A stretch of 64,000 nt of DNA, from positions 3,362,001-3,426,000 of the forward strand of contig CM062213.1 in NCBI GenBank assembly GCA_031216445.1. The letters are read 5' to 3'. The stretch comes from Lateolabrax maculatus (Eukaryota > Chordata > Actinopteri > Acropomatiformes > Lateolabracidae). The notes beneath the pieces were generated by a model that saw nothing but the letters and a program-made list of their open reading frames with translations, did not search any database and had not been told where the DNA came from. Positions 1-10,062 of this stretch are shown one piece after another. Position 1 is the stretch's first letter; each line of letters opens with the position of its first letter. The position numbers and the translations under genes are program-made.

Positions 1-1964
1 CACCTTATTTTTCCTTTATTTATAATATTCTTCCATATTTTATTGTCAATTTCCTATTTTACACTTACACTTCTTGCTTTATCTTTCTTATATTTCTCTT
101 TCTATATATATTTCTATATTTTATACTTAAACTTTTATTGTTGCACCAATATTTGAAAGACAAATTCCTTATATGTGAAAACCTACATGGCAATAAATCT
201 GATTCTAGACTTCTCAGGTATTTATATTTGGTTCTACCTTGATTTATTTGAATGCTTCACACAGTGTTAGTGCGTCATACTGAACGGAAACTGTATCCAA
301 GTTTTCTACATCACAGTACTTAGCGGGGTGTTTAATTGAAAATCAAAGCATCTTTTCCTCTGACAGAAGAATATTAGATCTAAAAATGGGAATGAAATAA
401 TCCTCCGTTAGTTTCTTCCACTAACATGGCAGCAGCAGCAGGAGCCCTCATCAGTTCTGTTTGATCAGAGTGATTATTCTGTCGGCTGATATTTACCGTT
501 ACTAGTGTCAGACTGAGTAAATTGCATGGATGCGTCATCGCTCCTAATCGGAGTAAGAAGATAATGAGAGATCCAGAGTCGCGTGTGTTTAAATAGAAAT
601 TTGTATTTACATCAATATCAACATCAACAGAAAACATCTGTAATATACATCCTGTAAAATGACAGCTTATCTTACCTCCAAACAAAGAAAAACAAAAACA
701 AACCAAATGCTCTCGCCTCTTTTTGCACTTCATTCAAAAACTCTACAAAGTTCCTTTTTCCTGAAGTAACAAAATCTGGACAAAAAATGAAGTTGTTTCC
801 TGAAAAATAGGAGAGATATTGATATGTCTCAAAGTGGATTTCATTCCATTGGTATTTCTCTTTCACAGCAAAACATGCTTCGTTTTTTTTTCTGGATGTA
901 AAAATGTTCTGTCGTGGAGTTTCCAGTCCTCTTCGCGCTGCACGGAGAGCTTCCCCCTGCAGGAACAACTGAGCCCCACGGCCCTTTATGCTTACAGTAC
1001 ATAACCATCATAAGCTTTTAAAGATCCATGATATGTACCCATTTACCAACAGACTAATATAACACATATCATAAAAAAAAAAAATGTACACCAGAAACCT
1101 CAGAAACTATACAGAGATGTGGAAAAATATCTTTGGATTGCGCATGTTGAAAAGGTAGATTCAGCGAGTTGAGAATAAGTCAGAAGAAGATGCTGTGAAT
1201 AAAAATACTCTCGACAGAGCTGGCAGGGAGGGGAGAACACTGCGAGGACCCGACTTGTTGGTAAACTGAGGAGTACGTGTTCCTGTCTTCACTGTACTGC
1301 AGACAAAACATACACAGCTCACCCCGCACACACCCCACGAAACCTTTTCATTTCATGTAATCGACTGTCCCGACAGGATCCACCTCCGCCACCTCCCAAT
1401 AAAACCTCTGACCGGGAGAAAGCCTTAAACCTTCAACTCATCAGATACTCGTCGCAAGTAAAAGTGCCTGGCTAAAACATGAAAAACATGGCTTTTTAGG
1501 GAAAAAAAAAAAAAATACAGCATTCAGAAAATGACAAACAAGGGAAGGAAAACCAAACACGCCTGCAATATTTGCAAAGGCATAAAAAAAAAAAGCAAAT
1601 CAACCAAATCAGTATTGACCTATGGGACACAAAAATACAACCAGGTCTCATACTTTGTGCAATAATTGGCCTTTAAAAAGCATGTTTGATATATTTTGTA
1701 GAATATTTACAATTCATATTCACAGAGGACATTTGAGACATCTAATACTGCAGTACCATTTGTTTGCTTATAACAGGGGTTATGATGCTCAGTTACAGTC
1801 TAAAGCATAGTGGCAAGAGTTATTGCTCCAATCTGCATAACGTAGTAAACTGTGTGCTTATAGCTTCCAATGACTTAAAAGAATGAGGCGCATCCAAAGG
1901 ATAAGAAAGAAAACAGAAACCCATTGTTGTGAAGGCATCGAATCTCTAGTAAGGCTGTAATGAT
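1..1964. other. Downstream of the proximal NCOA3 poly(A) signal; no gene recognised
   Basis: AT-rich sequence without a convincing coding exon on either strand. It may contain the distal NCOA3 3' UTR, since minus-strand AATAAA hexamers occur at 139-134 and 20-15. I see no conserved peptide and no RNA gene. Confidence 0.4.
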
Positions 1965-2103
1965 GAAGAAATATTGCATCAATCTTTATTCCACACAGAG
2001 GCCTCCAGGTAAAGTGCCGCCACAGCCAGTTGTACCGTAGTCCCGTTTCTGCAGCCTGGCCGTGACACTGAATACTGCCCGACAACTCCAGGTCAGTCAC
2101 ATG

Positions 2104-2150
2104 AACACACACGCACGCACACACGCACACACACACACACACACACACCA
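2104..2150. repeat. (CA)n microsatellite in the NCOA3 3' UTR
   Basis: About 47 bp of CA with a few CG steps. On the NCOA3 transcript it reads (GU)n. Confidence 0.9.
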
Positions 2151-2316
2151 TACACACTGGTGTTTTGTGTTTGTGCATCACCTCAACAGAGCTACAGCAT
2201 GTGAGGCTCCAGTTGGAGATGAAGCCCAGCGCAAGTTTGTCCCTGCAGCCCACTTCCTCCAGGATGAGCAGCGTGTTGTGCTGAGTCTCCTGGGTCATGT
2301 TTAATGTTGTGTGTGT

Positions 2317-2320
<4 letters not shown>

Positions 2321-2357
<37 letters not shown>
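2321..2357. repeat. (TG)n microsatellite in the NCOA3 3' UTR
   Basis: Uninterrupted 37-bp TG tract. On the NCOA3 transcript it reads (CA)n, complementary to the 2104-2150 tract about 170 nt further 3'. Confidence 0.92.
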
Positions 2358-2359
<2 letters not shown>

Positions 2360-2434
2360 GTCCAGCACTCCTCGGGGCTCAGGCCACTCTGCCACAGTTG
2401 AAAGGTTCCAGGTTCTTCTGTCAGCCACGTGTCT

Positions 2435-2446
2435 TCAGCAATACTT
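2435..2446 (-). CDS. ncoa3: NCOA3 terminal coding exon segment: Lys-Tyr-Cys-stop
   Basis: After a tctctgcag acceptor, the first 12 nt read AAG TAT TGC TGA, that is KYC and stop. Joined in phase 0 to MGPDQ, this rebuilds the MGPDQKYC ending shared by vertebrate NCOA3 (NCOA2 also ends RKYC). Only 12 nt of this exon code; the rest is 3' UTR. Confidence 0.93.
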   Translation of the reverse strand, partial: KYC

Positions 2447-3348
2447 CTGCAGAGACAGAAACAGAGGGAGATGTGTTCATAAGGGGTTGAAAGAACGTAA
2501 TTTTCCTCTACATGTCTATGATATTTCATGTAAGGCCACTTAACTTACGTGGGTCAGACTATCACATACCTGATCGGGTCCCATTGGCATTCTGCCCATT
2601 CCCATGGGGTTCATGCCCATCTGGCCTGGCATCTGGCCCGGCATTTGGCCCGGCATCTGGCCTGGCATTTGGCCCTGCATCTGGCTCTGCCTCGGTCCTG
2701 GCATTTGGCCCATCTGTCCTGCACCGGCCCTGCTGACTGGCCCAGGTCCACCCATGGAGTTGTTCATAATCATGGGTCCAAACTGGCCCTGGTTTCCCTG
2801 CTGGGGGAACTGCTGCTGGGGGTAAGAGCTGGAAAACCAGAAAAATAAAATAAGTTACCCCTGAAACTTATAGAAATATCACACTAAGCACTCCAAGTAA
2901 TGTTGCTCATGTAAGCCTGACCTTACATACTTGTTACGTGGCACGCTGCCCTGTGGCCAGCTTTTCACGTCTCCTGACGGGTACATGGACCCTCCTTGTG
3001 GATTGCCCTGCATCCCTGGCATCATGGTGGTCTGAGGAGGACCTGCCATCCGACCTTGCATTATGTTTCCTGGCGGGCTGTTAACTGGAGCCATGAATGA
3101 TGGGTCCCCCTGCTGGTTCATCCCTGCAAGTACAACAACAACAATAACGAGAACGAGTGTGAAAGTTGAAGATTCAGGAGGTAATGATGCACAGCTCTGT
3201 CTCGGTCAACTCACCATAGTTACCTCCATAGTTGAAGCTCTGCTGTCCAGGCTGGTTCATGGGGGGGCCTCCCATAGGGCTCTCCATGCCTCCTGGTGCG
3301 GTGACATTTGGAGGAGGGCTGAAGCCTCTCACTGCTCCCTGACCCTGC

Positions 3349-3386
<38 letters not shown>

Positions 3387-6300
3387 CATCAGCATCATCA
3401 TCCTCTGCCTCCTCATCTGCATAGTCATTATCTCCCTGCTGCGCTGAGCCATCATCTGGGCATTCAGGAAACCCGGCTGCAGATAAACATCAATACTTTG
3501 ACTTTAACTCTACAAACGGTGACTTGACCGGCTATACTAGAAGTGCCAAGTGAATGCACACTATATGCGATGCAAGGAAGTGCTGACTACATACCTGACC
3601 AGCCATGCCTGCAGGCTGTATCCCAGGCTGTATCCCAGGCTGTATCCCAGGCTGTATCCCAGGCTGTATCCCAGGTTGCATCCCAGGTTGCATCCCAGGT
3701 TGCATTCCAGGTTGCATTCCAGGTTGCATGCCAGGTTGCATGCCAGGCTGCATGCCTGGATGCATTGCAGGGTTTCCTCCTGGGGCATGTTCCATCTTTA
3801 TGCCTTGTCGGGTCTGGTTCATAAACTGCCAAATGAGACAACATAAAGCCAGGTCAATATGCCAGTTTGTTTTTTCTTTTTATATTCACTATTAATGTAG
3901 CATCCAAGAAGCCACCAACTTTTCCTTAGACACAAGTTGACCGGATGTATTGTCAATATCACAATATGGTAGGTCACCTTTAGGGGTTAATATTATCTGT
4001 GTGTGTCTGTGTGATCACCTGTTGTCCCTGCAGTCTCTGCTGCAGCTGCAGTCGGAGAGGTTTGGTGGCCATCATCATGCGAGGTCGCATCATGTTGGCG
4101 CGGGGGTTTCCCATGCCTGCCATGCCAGGGAAACCCCCGGTCTGGCCCATTTGATTTACCATGGGGTTAAAGCCTCCAGGAGACTGGCTTTGCATCGTGT
4201 TGCCACCATAACCGGGCTGCATGCCCATAGAGGGGGGGACTGGGGGGCCGGGGTAGCCTTGGTTATACATGGGTTTTTGGTCCAAGCCTAAGGAGGAGTC
4301 CGGCCCTGTGAAAGGCTCTGATGGCGGGCAGTGACCCTGGCCTCGATCCTGGCCCTGCTGGTGGCCTTCAGGTCCCTGGGTCTGGGGTACAGAGAAGTTG
4401 CAGGTCATGTTAGTTTGGACAAAGTTAACTTTACTGCAGTATCAACACAAAGGTGGATGTGGGTATTTACATAGTTAAACTACTGCCAGAGCACAGACAT
4501 AAAACACATATACACATAAAACAACTGCACGAGAACCACAAAACGTATAGGTCCCCTGCTCAATAACATTTAGTACAAACTAAAAGTCAAGTTGAGGATT
4601 TACACAAAATGAGTGTGTGGTTACATGAAGTATACTGCAGTGTTTCTTATACCTGGCCTACAATTTCAGGGATGCCTAGGGCTCTGTCTATCTCCTGCAG
4701 AGCAATGACATCAGCGGTATTGAGCAGAGAGTCCAGCTGGTCAAGAAGTGCCCGTTCATCACTCGGGCCCTCACTGTTGGCCAGGGGCCCCAGCAGCTCT
4801 TCCAGGGGGTGCTGACCAAACTGTTCCCTAACACAGCAAATGACAAAGGAGAGGTTAAGTCACATCAATAAAGGAGACTGCAATGGAAAAAAATGGGATT
4901 GGGCATTGCTAAAGGTTTACCTATTTGTGTTACTCTGTGGTCTGTCCATTCCCATGGCAGAGTCTGGCCAGGAGGGGGACTGAGGTGGGGGCCCATGTCC
5001 ACCAAACCGGCTCATGCCTATATTGGGTTCATTGGTACCTGCAGAGGTGATAATGGGTAGTGTATGATCAATACAGAGTGGAAACAATCTAATTATCCAA
5101 CAGTCAAATCGCAGAAAGAAACAACAGAGACATGTGACATACCCATATCCATGAGTTGCTGCTGCAGCATAGACCTGGTGTTTCCGGGTACACTGTTGGA
5201 GCGGTTGATCATGGGTCCTCCCATTGGGCCAGATCGAGTCATCCCAGGGTGTCCTGGTCCGGCCACAGGGCTGCCACTGGACCTCTGCATCCCCCAGTCA
5301 CCTGGCCCGGAAACGGGAGGGCGCTGGGGCATTCCCATTCCTCTGCCCATACCTCCTGAACAACAAAGACCATAAACATTTAAGGTTTCATCAGTAAGCT
5401 TAGCAACATAGTGAGTAATGGATACTAAGCTTCTGTACTTTCAAAGAAGTCTGGGTCATGCTGAGAAATATGTGTTCAAGTTACTTGTCGGATGGCCTCG
5501 TGGAGGACACACGCCCATGCCTCCCGGAAAACCATTGGGAACAGGCCCGGGTCGGATCGGAGCATCTATGTTCTCCTGTTTGACCAACGTGGGACAGGGG
5601 ACATTCCTTCTCCCAGCCAGTCCACCTCCTACTGCTCCCTCTCCAGCCATGGGCTTGGCATCCATGGACAAGGCTCTTTGATAGGCACCACGCTGAGCAG
5701 GAGGCATGGGGCCTCTCTCCCCATCTGAAACACACACAATACCAAAGTCAGATTACACTAAGATCAAGACTGCCACTGTAATCATCCACAGTTGATACTC
5801 TTCTGTGTTTTTACACACTAAGCATAAACTTTTTGCTGTCCAGTGTTTGATTTGATCACATGATCAAATCTCAATTAGACTGACTGACTGACTTACCACG
5901 TAAACTGTCGGGCATATTTCCCTGTTTGTTTCCAACTTCCTTCCCTGCTCTGGAGTCTGGTTCAGGGTAGAAGCCCGAGTTGCTCCTTGGGACGCCCAGA
6001 ATAGTCTCCAGGGTCTCCGTCTAATTCATCGAGACACATGAATAATTAGAAAACAATGTTCTACTGGGTATTTTAAACTACATCTAACAAACCGGTATAT
6101 TGGGCAAAAGGCTTACCTCATCAGATGGCTCCAACTTGACCTTCCCATCCATGCAGTGGGGGTCAGAGCTGGTGACCCCTGCCCCCTGAGCTCCTCTCCC
6201 CTCCAGCTCCTCCAGCTTTGGCTTGATATCACCACCTTCTTTAGAGTCGTCCTTATTGAGGAGGTAGTGGAGGAGGGCGTGGGGCTTCTCCTTCTTAGGG

Positions 6301-9300
6301 CTGTGCTGCTCCTGCTTTGATTCAGGTCCCCTAGCCCCTCCAGTGGCTGCAGGCCCAGGCTCCGCCGCCCCTGAATCCAGGCTGCTCTTCCCTGTGGCCT
6401 CGGCTGTGATGCGAGCCACCTCGTCGGGCGTGTTCCCATTCTGCAGGAGCTTGTGGAGGATCTTGTGCTTCTCCTGCAGTGACTGACTCGTTAAATGTCC
6501 TGTGCCGCCAGAGGAGGACACGGTGCCGTGATTCCCGCCCGTAGAGGAGGACACGCCTGTTGAGGACGAGGGGCTGGTGACCCCGGCTGTTCCGTCTTTA
6601 GCCTCAGGCGTGGAGCCGGGCCCTGAGCTCGGTGTGAGATTAGGTGGCACCAGCTCATCTGTAGGGGAGGTGAGCAGCTGCAAAAGCTTCTTGTGGCACT
6701 TGTTGTCAGGGACCCGTCGGTTGGATTCCCCCCCGGCCGGACCCGCCTCTCTGTTGGCCTGGCTGTCAGGCTTGTCAGGAGGGCCCTCGCTGGTGGGGGT
6801 GTGTGGGTGCTGCTGAGACTGCTGCTCTCCTCCAGCCCCCAGTGAGCTGCCCGGGCTCTTGGAGTCGGAGTAGGCTGGGAGGCCTGGTTTACAGGGTCCC
6901 CCTGATGCCTGGTTGGTGGAGTTGATACTCGGAGAGCTGTCAGGCTTGTGAGGGGGAGGAGAGGTGAGGGGGGAGGGCATCGGATTGCCCACTCCCTCAC
7001 TTATGGCTTGGAGGGCATTCAAGGAGCTACTGGAGAAGGTGGTGCCTCCTCCAGAGTTACCTGGGTGACTGGAGCTCATGGGAGAATTCATACCTGCAAA
7101 AGGACACAACCAGAGACGTGTCATCAATCCATAAAGTTAATAACAGAATAACAGAATAACAGAACATGTTAAATATTGCGATTTTCTATATTTAATCAAC
7201 CTGCAGATTAAAAGTTGCCGATAGTTCTCAAGAGTTGTAGAAAGGTTTGGTTCATACCTCCGGGAGAGAAGGGGCTGGCACCCATCTTGGGGCTTCCTCG
7301 GACCCTGGGTGACCCCATGACGTTGTGTGGAGGGCCATTAATCCCTGGGCTGGCTTGGGGGGGACTGGTCATTCCCATCCCGTACCCTCCACCTCCAGGT
7401 CCACTTCCATGGAACTGACCCATCTGCTGATGTTGGTGCTGCTGCTGATGCATGCCGTGGTGGCCCATCTGATTCATGGGCCCCATCTGGTTCATCGAGT
7501 TCATGGGGGAGTTCATTGGATGCATGGAATTCATCTGATTCATTTGACCCATGTTGTTCATCTGATGCATGGAATTTATTTGATTCATCTGATGCATGGG
7601 ATTCATCTGATTCATTTGATTCATGGGATTCATGCGGTTGCCCCCAGTGTACGGAGGCACCCCTCTTTGTGGCATGTTGCCCTGTTCAGCCATGCTGTAG
7701 CCCCTGTTCATACCCATACCCCCTCCTGGGCCCATGCTCATCTGTTGGTTGGGATTGTTCACACCCATGTTTTGAGGCCTCATGCCTCCACCCTGGTTTC
7801 CACGATAACCATTTTGCTCCCTACAAAAATTGAAAACAGAACAAAGTTTAAGCAAATACAACACAGTGAGACAATCGTCCAGTTTAGGAGACATCATTCT
7901 TGCCAGCTGTGTTTGATAGAGCATTTGCACCTTTGTAGCAAGTGTGTAGAGAGGAAAGAGTGCGGTTCATTGGTGTTGGGATTCCTGCAGAGGTCACTCC
8001 TGGTCTGGGCTGTGACTGGGGTGCCATCAGAGAGCGAGAAGCGGTAGAGTGGGGTCTCCGCATGGCTATTATGGAAAGCTGGAGAAAACAAAAGGAGAAT
8101 GAAATAAGAGAAGAGAATTAAAGCCCCTCTAAGAATGGCTGACAATCCGCACATCAAGGAGTTAACTTTCAGTTGCTATCAATGGAACAAATAAAGCTGC
8201 CATGTAGCTGCTCCGCAATCAAAAGTCTTCCAGTGTTCACTGTCTGAAAGCTTTTATTGTGGAGCTGACTGAATTAACTCAGAAATTACAGCTGTGATAG
8301 TTTGACAAAGAAGACCAGATCAGAGGATCAGAGGCTGCTGTCTGTTAGACGGGTAAGAACAAGACAGAGTGGAACGAAACACTAAACTACAGAGACTCTT
8401 GCATTACACATTACAACAGTACTGACAGTTGAATATAGAGATTCCGCTTTTTCTTTCAAGTGAGACAATCACTTCAGTGCAACAACAGCTCAATTTAAGG
8501 CAGAAACTGTCATGGCACCATTAATATTATAGGCCAGCGCAGTTATCATTCACTATTTATTGTGGAAAGGATAATAACCCTGTGTCGTCATCTTCTGTTA
8601 CACCATTATAAATTCCAAAGTGTTACTCATTGTGTCTTACAAATCTGGTCGTATCTCCTGTTGTACTGGAGATTACTCATCAATGGTTTGAGCCTTTTAT
8701 TCATCTAGCATGAGCCGTGTTCCACATACCAAACGTATTAATGGAGGTGACTTGCACTCTGGAACATTCCTTGTATACTTTTGTGATTGCTGCTTTCTTG
8801 ACAATGCTCAACCCTGCCCTCCTGACGCAGATAATAATGGATCATGCCTTTGTCAATTTCAATCTTCGTAATGTTAATGTAATTTCTTTTGATAGTGACT
8901 GAGAGATGGTGAAGGGAGGTTAGATGGCAGGGAAGCAACAATTACATACCATCCTGATAGTGGCGTTTGTAGGACCACGGTTGTCCCTCACTTCGATGGA
9001 GAAACATCTGCATGCAGCGCCTCACCAGGTCCTCCCAGCCTGGACGCATAGTGGTGTGAAGAGAGCTCTGCTGCTCAATTTCAATCAGTTTACCTGCAAC
9101 AGAAGATGAACCATTGGGATTACACAAAAGACAATTGCTAGTGTAGGTAAAGGAAAAGGAAACAATAACCTTAGTGAGTGTATATTTCTAATACAGTGTA
9201 CTAAGAATCTATAGTGTACGTCTCTTGAAAGATCACATCAGCACAAGTAATCAAGGTATAAGTGGGGAATTTTAAATTTTAATGTTTTAAAGGGACAAGT

Positions 9301-10007
9301 ACACAGCATCAACTAATGCTGCCTCACACAGCATTTAAAACATAACCTAGTTTGACTACGGTCTTTGTAAGCTGGTGTGCCTTACAAACACATATATCAC
9401 ATGTATTCACAATTAATACCCTTGGGAAAGTACTTGCATCTATCGTAAATAACATAAACTTACCAGACAGTTCATGGCGAGTGCTAAACCTCTCTGTCCT
9501 CTCTACTGCGATGATGCGTCGCGCCACACAGATCATACATGACTGCAAATCTGAGTAAAGAGACATCGCTATGTTAAGTCTTCATTTGACTACTCAAGAG
9601 GAGAAACTGGACATTCAAAATCGTACTTGTCAGTATAGTATTATTTGCAACATTTAAATACAAACTGATATAATATATGCCGAAGTTTTAATGACACACT
9701 ATGTTTAAGACAATTATTTTCCCTTTTTGCAATCCAAAAACAAAACAAAAACTTTCAAAGCTGTTTACAATGACTTTTACCTTCTCCCTCCTCCATCATG
9801 GCCCGGGGCTGAGTGAGGGCGAAACACTGCATTGTCTCGTAGCGTTGTTGGCCCCCGGACCTCTCTTCTGACAACCCGTGACTCTGACCATGAACAAAGT
9901 TCACCAGCATTCGACAGTTGAAGGTGTGGCTCTTCTGCCGGGGTGCCTCTCCACCCCACGATGCCCCATTTGGTGCTTTGGAGGGAAACAGGGAACAGGT
10001 GACCACG

Positions 10008-10062
<55 letters not shown>

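Larger units (their letters stand above)
1965..2434 (-). other. ncoa3: NCOA3 3' UTR (minimum extent)
   Basis: Follows the TGA at 2437-2435. A minus-strand AATAAA lies at 1990-1985 (plus TTTATT), giving a UTR of at least about 450 nt. Further AATAAA copies at 139-134 and 20-15 leave room for longer forms. The UTR holds two complementary dinucleotide repeats (see repeats). Confidence 0.55.

Noticed and set aside
1858..2529. 223-codon minus-strand open frame across the CA/GT repeats
   Set aside because: Lies in the NCOA3 3' UTR and last intron; its length comes from dinucleotide repeats (His-Thr and Val-Cys runs).
3543..3895. Long open frames on both strands through the 12-bp repeat (repeating Cys-Ile-Pro-Gly, Ser-Gln-Ala-Val and similar)
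   Set aside because: A 12-bp repeat without stops is open in several frames at once. Only the minus-strand PGMQ frame joins conserved NCOA3 exons in phase.
8066..8078. Alternative acceptor (ccataatag) for NCOA3 exon 8 at 8065
   Set aside because: Using it puts the PAS-B sequence out of frame with the exon ending at 8950. The upstream AG (exon start 8078) gives DAFHNSHAETP, matching human EAYLNGHAETP.
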